From Rhodothermia bacterium (lineage in GTDB: Bacteria > Bacteroidota > Rhodothermia > Rhodothermales > UBA2364): a stretch of DNA of 57,621 bases. The stretch lies in contig JAFLBZ010000029.1 in NCBI GenBank assembly GCA_017303715.1, positions 1 to 57,621 on the forward strand. The letters run 5' to 3'. Below are positions 42,688 to 51,431 of this stretch, in pieces. A program made the position numbers and the translations under genes. Positions within the stretch are counted from its first letter, which is position 1. The number at the start of each line of letters is the position of its first letter. Under the pieces are notes generated by a model, which was not told the DNA's origin, did not search any database, and was given only the letters and a program-made list of their open reading frames with translations.

Positions 42688-44130
42688 TTAACTATTGGCA
42701 ATCATGACGTGCTTTGTGACCTGATAGTCGGATACGGCCTCTGCAGAGAGGTCTTTTCCAAATCCAGATTGTTTGAAACCACCATGTGGCGTCTCGGAGG
42801 TAAGCGGGATGTGGTCGTTCACCCAAACCGTCCCATATTCTAAATCGCGGACGACCCGCATTGCCCGTGCAACATCTTTGGTAAAGATAGAGGCCGCCAA
42901 GCCGAAGTTCACATCATTGGCCAAGCGAACCGCCTCTTCTTCGCTTTTGAAGGTGTTTATCGTGAGAACGGGGCCAAAGATTTCGGATTGGATGATCTCG
43001 GACTTTTGGTCTGCATCCACAATTACCGTAGGTTCAAAGAAGTAGCCCTCTCCCAAGTCTTTTGGTACGCCCCCCCCAGTGAGTACCCGCGCTCCAGTGG
43101 CCTTTGCCCGTTCTACAAAGCCTTGTACCCGCTCGCGCTGTACGGAGGAGATCAGTGGCCCCATTTGGGTGTCGTCATTAAAGGGCATTCCGATAACGAC
43201 ATCCCGCATCGCCTCGACAACGGCCTCTTGTACGTCTTTCATACGATCCTCGGCCACATAAATACGGGTGGCCGCCGTGCAATCTTGTCCGGTATTAAAC
43301 GTTGCACCGATGGTGGCTTTTCCGGCAAAGGCTTCCACATCTGCATCGTCAAAAACAAGCAATGGCGCTTTTCCGCCCAGTTCCAGATGTACCCGTTTTA
43401 GGGTATCGGCAGCGGTTTTCATTACTTTTTTTCCTGTTCCCGTAGAACCTGTCAGGCTCACCATCCGCACGTCTGGATGTTCCACCAAGGCTTGCCCGAC
43501 CTCATTCCCGCCAGTGACAATGTTCACCACACCTTCTGGAATACCTGCCTCGGCAATTAATTCGGCAAGTAGCAAGGTAGAAATGGGGGTTCCGGGAGCC
43601 GGTTTCAGGATCGTTGTACATCCAGCAGCGAGAGCTGGCCCCAATTTCCAAACGGCCATCATTAGCGGGTAATTCCAGGGCGCAATCTGCCCAACCACAC
43701 CAACAGGTTCACGACGAAACATGGAGGTGAAGCCATCGGTAAATTCGCCTGCATGGGAGCCGTGTACATCGCGAGCGGCGGCGGCAAAGAAACGTAAGTT
43801 GTCTATGGCAAAGGGTAAATCTGCTCCTAAACTCACAAAGCTATAAGGTTTACCCGTGTTTTCGCTCTCGGCTTTTGCCAAACGTTCGGCATTTTGCTCG
43901 ATCAAATCGGCCAATTTCCAGAGGGCATAAGAACGGTCGCGAGGCGGTTTTTTGGACCAGCGCCCATCTTCAAAAGCGGCTTTTGCTGCTTGCACTGCAC
44001 GATCTACATCCTGAACACCAGCATTGACCACTTGGGCAATTTCTGCACCCGTTGCAGGGTCGGTTATGGACATCATACTTCCATCTACTGCATCGGCCCA
44101 AGCGCCGTTAATCCACAGTTTATATTGCAT
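42688..44130 (-). CDS. patD: Gamma-aminobutyraldehyde-type aldehyde dehydrogenase
   Basis: A 480-residue NAD(P)-dependent aldehyde dehydrogenase. Catalytic Glu250 is in HLELGGKAPL and Cys284 in FNTGQDCTAATR; NAD-site elements GQIAPWNYPL and SLTGSTGTGKKV are present. NTGQDCTAATR and the C-terminal SETPHGGFKQSGFGKD pattern are those of E. coli PatD/YdcW, which oxidises 4-aminobutanal from putrescine to GABA. The gene sits between the binding-protein gene and the ATPase gene of a polyamine-type importer, as ydcW accompanies ydcSTUV in E. coli. Assigning polyamine aldehydes as substrate combines family and context; betaine aldehyde is the main alternative. Confidence 0.9.
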   Translation of the reverse strand: MQYKLWINGAWADAVDGSMMSITDPATGAEIAQVVNAGVQDVDRAVQAAKAAFEDGRWSKKPPRDRSYALWKLADLIEQNAERLAKAESENTGKPYSFVSLGADLPFAIDNLRFFAAAARDVHGSHAGEFTDGFTSMFRREPVGVVGQIAPWNYPLMMAVWKLGPALAAGCTTILKPAPGTPISTLLLAELIAEAGIPEGVVNIVTGGNEVGQALVEHPDVRMVSLTGSTGTGKKVMKTAADTLKRVHLELGGKAPLLVFDDADVEAFAGKATIGATFNTGQDCTAATRIYVAEDRMKDVQEAVVEAMRDVVIGMPFNDDTQMGPLISSVQRERVQGFVERAKATGARVLTGGGVPKDLGEGYFFEPTVIVDADQKSEIIQSEIFGPVLTINTFKSEEEAVRLANDVNFGLAASIFTKDVARAMRVVRDLEYGTVWVNDHIPLTSETPHGGFKQSGFGKDLSAEAVSDYQVTKHVMIANS

Positions 44131-44208
44131 GTCTTTAAACGAATTAAAGGGTTGGTTATTGAGAATTGATTATTTTCTCAAGTTTTTGATTTTTAAATGT
44201 TTGTTCAG

Positions 44209-44260
44209 AAAAAACGTCAGCAAGAACCGGATAAACACTGCATCGTCTATCCGGCTTGCT
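44209..44260 (-). terminator. Intercistronic hairpin between binding-protein and dehydrogenase genes
   Basis: AGCAAG-AA-CCGGATA (44219-44233) pairs with TATCCGG-CTTGCT (44248-44260), a 13-bp stem with a small bulge. On the minus strand it is followed after GACG by six T (44214-44209). It lies 15 nt past the stop of the binding-protein gene and before the rest of the operon, so it probably ends most transcripts there and lets the binding protein be made in excess. Confidence 0.65.
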
Positions 44261-44275
44261 CATGTGGTGATGTGA

Positions 44276-45493
44276 CTAAGATTTACTGGCCATAACCGCT
44301 AAATATTGCTTCGTCCATTCGCTGTAGGGGACACACTTACCATTGGGGCAATCAGGCGTTTTCCAGAAGTGGATTTTATCGAAGTTTTCTATCCCATTGG
44401 TCTTGCAACCTTCCGCACCTAAGAGTGGGTTGTTGTTACATGCCTCTGGCACGGACGGAACGGAACCAAACCATGCTGCAAGATCGCCTTGTAATTTTTT
44501 GTTCAGCGAATGATTGAGCCACATATAAGCACAATTAGGATTGGGCGCTTTGGTGTGCATCATGCTGGTGTCGGCCCAACCTGTTGCACCTTCTACCGGA
44601 ATGACACTTGCTACGGGTGCTTTGCCGGCGGCCAAACCATTCACCTGGAAAGGCCACGACCCGGTTGCAACCACCCCTTCCGTCTTGAAGTCATCCATTT
44701 GCACCATTGCATCGTGCCAATATTTATTGACCAATGCGCGTTGGCCCTTTAGTAAATTGATGGCTGCATCAAATTGTGCCTGCGTCAATTCATAAGGGTC
44801 TTTAATGCCCAATTCTGGCTGATGATGTTTGAGGTAAATTGCGGCATCAGCTATATAAATAGGGCCATCAAATGCTTGAACACGGCCTTTGTTGGATTTT
44901 CCGTCCGGTAGGTTCATTTCCTTAAAGACGACATCCCAACTGTTAGGTGCAGTTTTAAAGACATTGGTGTTGTACATCAAGACATTGGAACCCCATTGAT
45001 ACGGAACGCCATAATGCACGCCCTCTACCGTGTGCCAAGCCGCATTTTGCAAGCGGCTATCTATCGCACCCCAATCTTTGATCAGGCTAAGGTTAATCGG
45101 CTGAACCATCCCACCCCGAATGAGGCGCATGGAGGCATCACCGGAGGCTGTTACAATGTCAAAACCACCTTGGTTCATCAATGTCACCATTTCATCCGAG
45201 GTAGCAGCGGTCTTTACTTCCACCTTGCAGCCCGTTTCTTTCTCGAAAGAAGTCACCCAATCGTAGTTTTTATCGGTTTCGCCACGTTCGATGTATCCGG
45301 CCCAAGCAATGATGGAGACTTTTCCTTCACCCTTGCCAATGCTTTCCATTGCTTTTGCCCCATTTGTACTGGTAGGCGCATCTGTTTTTTCGCTACCACC
45401 TCCACCACAAGCTGAAAGCATCATCCCTAAGAATAAGCCAAGTGGAATAGCCGAAAATGGAAAAATATTTCGCATAGTTAAATATTTGTGCAT
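44276..45493 (-). CDS. potD: Polyamine-type extracellular solute-binding lipoprotein, PotD/YdcS family
   Basis: A 405-residue lipoprotein: signal with lipobox MMLSACGG. The start at 45493 is fixed by an AGGAGG Shine-Dalgarno a few bases upstream; the frame is open further but carries no conserved sequence. The mature part is a PotD-type periplasmic binding fold: VSIIAWAGYIERGETDKNYD, FEKETGCKVEVKTAATSDEM, YGVPYQWGSNVLMYNTNVF, and the C-terminal MWLNHSLNKKLQGDLAAWFG. It delivers the substrate (spermidine/putrescine by family) to the co-encoded transporter. A LacI/CcpA-like operator lies ~60 nt upstream of the start. Confidence 0.93.
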   Translation of the reverse strand: MHKYLTMRNIFPFSAIPLGLFLGMMLSACGGGGSEKTDAPTSTNGAKAMESIGKGEGKVSIIAWAGYIERGETDKNYDWVTSFEKETGCKVEVKTAATSDEMVTLMNQGGFDIVTASGDASMRLIRGGMVQPINLSLIKDWGAIDSRLQNAAWHTVEGVHYGVPYQWGSNVLMYNTNVFKTAPNSWDVVFKEMNLPDGKSNKGRVQAFDGPIYIADAAIYLKHHQPELGIKDPYELTQAQFDAAINLLKGQRALVNKYWHDAMVQMDDFKTEGVVATGSWPFQVNGLAAGKAPVASVIPVEGATGWADTSMMHTKAPNPNCAYMWLNHSLNKKLQGDLAAWFGSVPSVPEACNNNPLLGAEGCKTNGIENFDKIHFWKTPDCPNGKCVPYSEWTKQYLAVMASKS

Positions 45494-45552
45494 GATATTG
45501 CCTCCTGAAGAGTAAGATGAGTGATGCTGAAAAGGATGCCGTAGCCAATTCG

Positions 45553-45566
45553 TGTAAACGCTTTCA
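45553..45566 (-). promoter_or_regulatory. LacI/CcpA-family operator-like site upstream of the polyamine operon
   Basis: TGTAAACGCTTTCA; its minus-strand form TGAAAGCGTTTACA fits every position of the classical cre/LacI-family consensus TGWAANCGNTNWCA. It sits 60 nt before the binding-protein start codon, where a repressor could block transcription. No LacI-family gene is in the window. Confidence 0.55.
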
Positions 45567-45922
45567 AGATAAGTTATTCTTGCCTTGTGAAACAATAGCG
45601 AAGACGTAACGGAGGTACATCTTTTTAACCAGATCGGGAGAATCAGTGTCAAATTGGTAATAATGATGGGTACTTTTTGCAATTACAGCAAATTGTATAA
45701 GATAAAAAGCACAAAGCAGGATACGAACTACCCCAAACCGAGGTTGTAGGAGCAGCCAGTTAAGGAGGGTATTGCTAAACGTCATTCCTGAAAACAGCAA
45801 AAGGGCCGGAGTTTCCTCGTAGCCCTTAAGCAAACAACATAATGATGGGAAGTGCAATATTTATTATACCTTAAATTTACGATGTACGAAAACTAAAAAA
45901 CAATCGTAAAAATACAATAAAA

Positions 45923-45950
45923 AAGGCCCGATTCAGTAAAATCGGGCCTT
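45923..45950 (-). terminator. Intrinsic terminator of the 45969-46586 gene
   Basis: AAGGCCCGAT (45923-45932) pairs perfectly with ATCGGGCCTT (45941-45950). On the minus strand it is followed by TTTTATTG, 18 nt after the stop codon. Confidence 0.85.
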
Positions 45951-45968
45951 AGAACACATTTTTTTTAC

Positions 45969-46586
45969 TTATGCGGCCAATGCAAAGTTGTTTTCAAGCA
46001 GGTATTGCGGCGAAACTGGTACGCGCTGTAGCGATACATGCTGGACGAATGCCTCTAAATCACCTTTGGAAAGACCCAAAACGACTGGATGATGCGCCGT
46101 CACCAAAAGTACATATTCACCTTCACTCGCGTTAATGATCGGCATGGTCGCCTGATAACGGCGGTAATGGCGGTGGTACAAATCGGCAGAGATGACCTTA
46201 ACTTGCTGAATCTCGTCGTATCCAATGGCAAAACGAAGGTCACCATTTTGAACATTGACGGAAGTGTTGGTACAGGTGACCGTAGCAGCCGGTTTGAAAC
46301 CAATCACACAGCCCAAAAGGAAGGTGACAATTAACGAAAGTTGTATTAACCAATAGGTAATGGCTACATCGCCTTGAGGATTTGCCAAAACATCTTCCCG
46401 AATAAATGCCCAAGCAAACTGGTTTGCCAACATAAGCGCAATAACGAGGGTAGCAGCTGCAAGGATAAAAAGATTTTCGGCGCGGTAAGCGTCGTTCGTT
46501 TGTTTCCGGATAAATTTGCCAAGAGGTGAATAGGCCATATTAAAACGGCTGGCGATCCGGAAGATCAACAGTTGGTAAGTTCCCAC
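45969..46586 (-). CDS. Membrane protein of unknown function with two helices
   Basis: A 205-residue protein; Met17 (46538; MAYSPLGKFIRKQTNDAYRA) is a likely alternative start. Two membrane helices are visible (NLFILAAATLVIALMLANQF; YWLIQLSLIVTFLLGCVIGF). The C-terminal half (VTCTNTSVNVQNGDLRFAIG, EIQQVKVISADLYHRHYRRY, EYVLLVTAHHPVVLGLSKGD) reads like a PH-like bacterial domain (bPH), but this is a weak structural guess. Single gene with its own terminator. Confidence 0.75.
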   Translation of the reverse strand: MGTYQLLIFRIASRFNMAYSPLGKFIRKQTNDAYRAENLFILAAATLVIALMLANQFAWAFIREDVLANPQGDVAITYWLIQLSLIVTFLLGCVIGFKPAATVTCTNTSVNVQNGDLRFAIGYDEIQQVKVISADLYHRHYRRYQATMPIINASEGEYVLLVTAHHPVVLGLSKGDLEAFVQHVSLQRVPVSPQYLLENNFALAA

Positions 46587-46886
46587 TTTTTTAGTTTGTT
46601 TGGTTACAAGGGTAGTGAACTATCTGGCTGGTTTGGTAATCCGCAAATTACATAAAAAGAAAAATCAAATACAATATTGACGCATTGCGTTATGTAAAGG
46701 AAGTGTGGATTTATGGGATAGATTTGGGCCAAAAGCGCTTGCAATCATTTTTATTCATCCAATCATCAAATTGATTAAAATAATATCTCAAGTTGAGACC
46801 CGAAATAAACCCTTTCTGGCGCTTCCCACTCTAAAGTAAGTCTGGGGAAACATCTCCTGAAATTATCTGAGCAACCACCACCATCC
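46587..46886. other. 300-nt divergent intergenic region
   Basis: AT-rich sequence between divergent genes. It must carry both promoters; no repeat, palindrome or RNA gene stood out. Confidence 0.4.
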
Positions 46887-47819
46887 ATGCTTGATTTTGA
46901 TTTTGAATCTTCGGATTCCCCATTGGCGCCTGTTACGACGGATGCGCTTCTTTTGACGTATAGCGAGAACCCAGATTCTATCACCGATGCCGAGTTGTTA
47001 GAGCGAATTGCGGTTTGGTATTTGGAGCACGAAAATCCCTACGAGGCACTTGTTGCAATAAAACAACTTCTTCACCACTACCCCACGTCCACCTCCGGAT
47101 GGTTCCTAAAGGGTTTGTCCTTAAATGCGCTCCAAAGATTAGAAGAGGCTCGCGACGCCTTCCGGCAGCACCTCATTTATAATCCCTTAGACGCGGACAC
47201 GATGGTGCAAATTGGCCAGACTTACGAACAAACGGGGTTCCCTTCTGAAGCATTGGTCACGTATGAGGCCGCACTTGCCGCCGATGCTTTCCATGTTGAG
47301 GCACGGTTCAGATTAGGATGGCTTTTGGAGAAGATGAACCGCTACGAGGAGGCCATTCGTCACCTAAAAACCTGTGTACAATACCAACCGGAGCACGAAG
47401 AGGCTTGGCATGAACTTGGTTTTTGTTACGAAATGATGGAAAAAGAGGCCTGTGCGCTCTATTGTTACGAGCAGCAGCTAAACATTAATCCATACGCACA
47501 CCTCACTTGGTACAACAGAGGGATTGTTCTTTCGCGGATGGGGCGGTTTGAAGAAGCGCTTAAATCGTATGATTTTGCAACGGTTATCCAAGAAACCTTC
47601 TCGGCGGCGTGGTATAATAGGGGCAATGTTCTGGCCAGACTTTCGCGTTTTCAGGAGGCGATTGACTGCTATAAACGGGCACTACAAACCGATCCCAAAG
47701 ACGCCGCCGCCTTATACAACATGGCCTTAGCCTACCGACAAATGGGCGATTTGGACGCCTTTTCGGTTTATTGGCAAATGGCAGCCCGAATTAACCCAAA
47801 CCTTTTGCGTAAACGCTAA
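46887..47819 (+). CDS. Tetratricopeptide-repeat protein
   Basis: A 310-residue cytoplasmic protein made of about eight TPR units from residue ~45 onward, e.g. NPYEALVAIKQLLHHYPTST, FPSEALVTYEAALAADAFHV, ARFRLGWLLEKMNRYEEAIR, LTWYNRGIVLSRMGRFEEAL, AWYNRGNVLARLSRFQEAID and ALYNMALAYRQMGDLDAF. The N-terminal ~40 residues are acidic (MLDFDFESSDSPLAPVTTDA). Likely a protein-interaction scaffold. aroE follows 97 nt downstream; partners are not evident. Confidence 0.9.
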   Translation: MLDFDFESSDSPLAPVTTDALLLTYSENPDSITDAELLERIAVWYLEHENPYEALVAIKQLLHHYPTSTSGWFLKGLSLNALQRLEEARDAFRQHLIYNPLDADTMVQIGQTYEQTGFPSEALVTYEAALAADAFHVEARFRLGWLLEKMNRYEEAIRHLKTCVQYQPEHEEAWHELGFCYEMMEKEACALYCYEQQLNINPYAHLTWYNRGIVLSRMGRFEEALKSYDFATVIQETFSAAWYNRGNVLARLSRFQEAIDCYKRALQTDPKDAAALYNMALAYRQMGDLDAFSVYWQMAARINPNLLRKR

Positions 47820-47916
47820 GGTTCTCCTCCAAAATTTGGTGTAGATTTGCCCGAATGCACATTGGTTGTATTCGGGCACTTATTTTTAGTCTATATCTCC
47901 AGCAACGCACTTGAAC

Positions 47917-48792
47917 ATGGAACTTGATTCACACACCCAAATGGTGGCCGTTCTTGGATGGCCCATTCAGCATTCCCTTTCGCCGCGTATCCACAATGCG
48001 GCCTTCCAGGCACAGGGCTTGAATATGGCCTACTGTGCTGCTCCCGTTCCTCCAGAAGCCATTAATGCGGCCATTGGCGGGCTTGCAGCGCTTGGATTTG
48101 CTGGGGCGAATGTTACGCTACCGCACAAAGAAACCGCGTTCCAACTCATGCATGAATGCTCGGAAGCCGCGAAAGCCGTCCGTGCAGTCAATACCATTGT
48201 GTGCAAAACCAATGCGGCGGGTAAACGGATCCTCTATGGCGACAATACGGATGTGTCGGGTTTTATAACGCCCTTAAGGCCGCATATACAAACCTTAGCA
48301 GGTAAAAGCGCCGTTATTTTTGGTGCGGGCGGTGCAATTCGGGCCGTACTTTTTGGACTATTAACCCACCTCCAGCTAAAAAAGATCACTCTTGTTGTGC
48401 GGTCTATCGAGAAAGCAAGCGCTTTATTGATAGACATGCAGCCTTACGACCCCCGCAAAATAACTTCCGTACTCGAATGGCAAAATGCGGGCGGCGTCAT
48501 CCGTGAAGCCCATCTTTTGGTCAATGGTACCCCAAAAGGCATGTCCCCAAACGTGCATGAAACCATCTGGCCTGCCATTGAGGATTTTGGCGCACACCAT
48601 TTAGCCTACGACCTCATTTATAATCCGGTGGAAACCCGATTCCTTAGCGATGTGGAGAAAGCCGGTGGTATGGCTATCGGAGGCTTGGAGATGTTCATCG
48701 GACAAGCAGCCGCAGCCTACCGACAGTGGGCGCAAAAGGAAATGCCGCTTTCGTTGGTGCGCGAAGTGCTTTACAATCATTTTTGCACCTAA
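47917..48792 (+). CDS. aroE: Shikimate dehydrogenase
   Basis: A 291-residue enzyme reducing 3-dehydroshikimate to shikimate with NADPH in chorismate synthesis. Shikimate site: HSLSPRIHN, NVTLPHK with catalytic Lys71, and NTDVSGF with Asp112. NADP site: VIFGAGGAIRAVLFGL. The C-terminal GGMAIGGLEMFIGQAAAAYR is typical. A TTG at 47911 is also in frame, but ATG 47917 is preferred. It converges on clpP across a hairpin terminator. Confidence 0.96.
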   Translation: MELDSHTQMVAVLGWPIQHSLSPRIHNAAFQAQGLNMAYCAAPVPPEAINAAIGGLAALGFAGANVTLPHKETAFQLMHECSEAAKAVRAVNTIVCKTNAAGKRILYGDNTDVSGFITPLRPHIQTLAGKSAVIFGAGGAIRAVLFGLLTHLQLKKITLVVRSIEKASALLIDMQPYDPRKITSVLEWQNAGGVIREAHLLVNGTPKGMSPNVHETIWPAIEDFGAHHLAYDLIYNPVETRFLSDVEKAGGMAIGGLEMFIGQAAAAYRQWAQKEMPLSLVREVLYNHFCT

Positions 48793-48837
48793 AACTCTTG
48801 ATGGTTTGAGGTTCGCTACAAAAAGACCAACACAAAA

Positions 48838-48865
48838 AAAGCCATTCCCAGAACGGTATGGCTTT
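48838..48865 (-). terminator. Intrinsic terminator between aroE and clpP
   Basis: AAAGCCAT (48838-48845) pairs with ATGGCTTT (48858-48865). On the minus strand it is followed by a run of T, 19 nt past the clpP stop. It may also slow plus-strand transcripts from aroE. Confidence 0.75.
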
Positions 48866-48884
48866 ATAGGATAACAATCTGTGC

Positions 48885-49436
48885 TTAGCATTTATCGGTA
48901 ACAGCATCCACGATCCCATATGCTACCGACTCTTCGGCGTCCATCCAGTAGTCGCGGTCAAAGTCTTGCATTACCTTTTCAAAATCTTGTCCACAGTTTT
49001 CGGCCAAGATTTTAGCGCCCAATTTTTTGGTTTTTATGATCTCGCGTGCTTGGATCGCAATATCGGAAGTTGCCCCTTGTGCGCCGCCACTCGGTTGGTG
49101 GATCATAACACGGCCATTGGGCAAGATAAACCGTCGGCCTTTGGCGCCGGCAGAAAGTAGAATTGACCCCATCGAGGCGGCCAATCCCATACAGACGGTG
49201 GCCACAGGGGACGTCAGCCCGCGCATGGTGTCGTAGATGGCCATTCCAGAAGTTACATACCCTCCGGGACTATTGATGTAGAACGTGATTTCCTTCCCCG
49301 GCTCCATCAGGTCTAAATAGAGCAGACGTTCTATCACATACTCCGCCGACTCATCGTCCACGCCGCCCCAAAGAAAAACTTTCCGTTGTGTTAACAGTTT
49401 ACGGCCTATTTCATCTGCTAAAGATACTTGTTCCAT
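48885..49436 (-). CDS. clpP: ATP-dependent Clp protease proteolytic subunit
   Basis: A 183-residue ClpP starting MEQVSLADEIGRKLLTQRKV (the upstream in-frame extension to 49502 is not conserved). The serine-protease triad is complete: Ser88 in CMGLAASMGS, His113 in MIHQPSGGAQ, Asp162 in FDRDYWMDAEE, each 9 residues lower than in E. coli ClpP. INSPGGYVTSGMAIYDTM is the handle/oxyanion region. No clpX is adjacent and trigger-factor context is missing, so it could be the sole ClpP or a second copy. It is divergent from trehalase. Confidence 0.95.
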   Translation of the reverse strand: MEQVSLADEIGRKLLTQRKVFLWGGVDDESAEYVIERLLYLDLMEPGKEITFYINSPGGYVTSGMAIYDTMRGLTSPVATVCMGLAASMGSILLSAGAKGRRFILPNGRVMIHQPSGGAQGATSDIAIQAREIIKTKKLGAKILAENCGQDFEKVMQDFDRDYWMDAEESVAYGIVDAVTDKC

Positions 49437-49629
49437 TCCTTTATACGTTTTGGTGATTTGGAAACACACAAACGCCCGTCCCGCTGTTCCGTTTCCTATC
49501 AACCCAAAAAGATTTGTTGATCTTGATGGAATTTCCGAATTGTCGCTAAGAAGAGACCGAATTGCCTCCGATGGCGGCTCTAAAAATTCCTATATTTCTT
49601 TTTTTAGTTCATCGCAATTTAGCATCAAG

Positions 49630-51222
49630 ATGCGTTCAACTTTTGTCCTCTTGTATATGCTGTGTATGGTTATTGCGGGCTGTGGCCCAGACAACACCCG
49701 TGAGTACAATTTCAAACCGATCAAAATCAACCAAAGTCCAGACCTTTGGTTGGGTCAACTTTTCGAGGATGTACAGAAGGCTCGGATTTTTTCGGATGGG
49801 AAAACCTTTGTGGATTGTACGCCTAAGTCTGACCCCAAAGAAATCTTGGCGGCCTACCTCACCGAGAAAGACAAGGCTGGGTTTGACCTCCGTAGTTTTG
49901 TTGCGACCCATTTTGAACTGCCCGAATCTCGTGAGCAGCACTATGTGAGCGATACCACCCGTACCATTCAAGAACACCTAACCGAACTTTGGCCGATTCT
50001 AACCCGTCTTCCGGACGAAGCCATCCCGTATTCTTCCCTCATCCCGCTACCACGCCCATATATCGTTCCCGGCGGACGGTTCGGGGAAGTATATTATTGG
50101 GATAGCTATTTTACGATGCTTGGCCTTAAGGCGGATGAACAGTGGGATATGATCCAAAACATGACCGATAACTTCGCCTTTTTAATCCAAACCGTTGGTC
50201 ATATTCCAAATGGGAACCGTACCTATTATACTACAAGGAGCCAGCCACCTTTTTTCGCACTTATAGTGGGGATTTTGGCGGAAGGGAAAGGTTTGGAAGT
50301 CTATGAACAGTATTTGCCGGAATTGGAAAAAGAGTACCATTTTTGGATGGCAGGTTCCGAGCGCCTCTCCGAGACCAAACGCGCCTACCGACGGGTCGTG
50401 CGTGTGCCAGACGGAACCATCCTCAATCGGTATTGGGACGATAGCGTAAGCCCACGTCCTGAATCTTTTCTGGAGGATGTGACTTTGGCCAATCGCATCC
50501 CAAGCCGTATTCCGTCGCAAGTATATCGTGACATCCGAGCGGCGGCAGAGTCTGGTTGGGACTTTTCTTCGCGTTGGTTCCGAGACCCCAAACAAATGGA
50601 GACCATCCATACCACAGAGATCGTTCCGGTGGATCTAAATGCGCTCTTGTATCAATTAGAACAAACCTTGAGCCGTGCATACACCCGTAACGGCAACGCA
50701 GATAAGGCCGCTTTTTACCGTAACAAGGCAGAAAATCGCAAAAATGCCCTCTTAAAACTGACCTGGAACGCTGCGGAAGGCTATTTTTATGACTACGACT
50801 TTATTGCAGGAAAACAAACCAATCACCTCACCCTTGCAGCCACATTTCCGTTGTTTTTGAAAATGGCCTCGAACGAACAAGCGGCTGGTGTTGCCAAAAA
50901 AATTGAACAACATTTGCTTTATGAGGGAGGACTAAGCACCACCGACGTCCGATCTGGACAACAATGGGACGCACCAAATGGCTGGGCGCCACACCAATGG
51001 ACAGCTTATGTGGGCTTTAGAAACTATGGCCTTAAAAAATTAGCAAAAGAGGTTAAAAATCGCTGGATTTCCCTAAACAATAGGGTTTATCGCAGTGCGG
51101 GCAAGATGGTGGAGAAATACAATGTGATGGATCAAGACCAAGTGGCCGGTGGCGGTGAATATCCGCTTCAGGATGGCTTCGGATGGTCTAATGGGGTTTT
51201 AAGGGCATTTCTTGCAGAGTGA
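49630..51222 (+). CDS. treA: Periplasmic trehalase (GH37), lipoprotein
   Basis: A 530-residue enzyme hydrolysing trehalose to two glucose. The start at 49630 gives a lipoprotein signal (MRSTFVLLYMLCMVIAGCGP). Both trehalase signatures are present: PGGRFGEVYYWDSYF and QWDAPNGWAPHQW; SRWFRD and GGGEYPLQDGFGWSNGV also fit GH37. It is divergent from clpP. A 24-nt tandem duplication covers the last codons and the stop. The frame is open upstream to 49450, but no conserved sequence lies there. Confidence 0.95.
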   Translation: MRSTFVLLYMLCMVIAGCGPDNTREYNFKPIKINQSPDLWLGQLFEDVQKARIFSDGKTFVDCTPKSDPKEILAAYLTEKDKAGFDLRSFVATHFELPESREQHYVSDTTRTIQEHLTELWPILTRLPDEAIPYSSLIPLPRPYIVPGGRFGEVYYWDSYFTMLGLKADEQWDMIQNMTDNFAFLIQTVGHIPNGNRTYYTTRSQPPFFALIVGILAEGKGLEVYEQYLPELEKEYHFWMAGSERLSETKRAYRRVVRVPDGTILNRYWDDSVSPRPESFLEDVTLANRIPSRIPSQVYRDIRAAAESGWDFSSRWFRDPKQMETIHTTEIVPVDLNALLYQLEQTLSRAYTRNGNADKAAFYRNKAENRKNALLKLTWNAAEGYFYDYDFIAGKQTNHLTLAATFPLFLKMASNEQAAGVAKKIEQHLLYEGGLSTTDVRSGQQWDAPNGWAPHQWTAYVGFRNYGLKKLAKEVKNRWISLNNRVYRSAGKMVEKYNVMDQDQVAGGGEYPLQDGFGWSNGVLRAFLAE

Positions 51223-51262
51223 GAGAATCGTGTGTTAGCAGAGAAAGAGAATCGTGTGTTAG
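51215..51262 (+). repeat. 24-nt tandem duplication across the treA stop codon
   Basis: Unit 1 at 51215-51238 (CAGAGTGAGAGAATCG...) and unit 2 at 51239-51262 (CAGAGAAAGAGAATCG...) differ at two bases. Unit 1 contains the treA TGA; the same position in unit 2 reads AAA. Confidence 0.85.
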
Positions 51263-51376
51263 GGGTTCGTATAAGCTGTGGTTGAACAAGTTTTGAAGCG
51301 GCTACCAGATGTTCAGGCTTCATGTTGTCTCCTTGGGCGACCCTGTAGTAGAAAACTGCCATTCAGCTTTACAAAA

Positions 51377-51409
51377 AAAGCCGCCTCGGAGGCGATCCGA
51401 AGCGGCTTT
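51377..51409 (-). terminator. Intrinsic terminator of the TonB-dependent receptor gene
   Basis: AAAGCCGC (51377-51384) pairs with GCGGCTTT (51402-51409). On the minus strand the stem is followed by seven T. It lies 22 nt past the receptor stop codon and also closes the treA side. Confidence 0.85.
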
Positions 51410-51431
51410 GGTCATTTACAAGATAAGCACA

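Larger units (their letters stand above)
45494..45968. other. 475-nt region upstream of the polyamine operon
   Basis: It contains the operator-like site at 45553-45566, a hairpin AAGGGC (45801-45806) / GCCCTT (45822-45827) and the terminator of the next gene (45923-45950). A minus-strand frame of 97 codons (45564-45857) encodes a hydrophobic peptide; it could be a small membrane protein (from the Met at 45785: MTFSNTLLNWLLLQPRF), but it has no homology I recognise and overlaps the operator, so it is not called as a gene. Confidence 0.5.

Noticed and set aside
45803-45818. Minus-strand GAGGAAACTCCGGCCC, which resembles the GAGGAAAGTCCGGGC core of RNase P RNA
   Set aside because: The base after GAGGAAA differs, and the conserved 3' elements (ACAGAA and the closing P4 strand) are not found downstream.
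45564-45857. 97-codon minus-strand frame in the polyamine operon leader, with a hydrophobic middle
   Set aside because: It overlaps the LacI-like operator, has no known relatives that I recognise and no convincing ribosome site. Kept only as a note in the region entry.
49450-49629. 60-residue N-terminal extension of trehalase
   Set aside because: It would bury the lipoprotein signal and overlaps the clpP promoter region.
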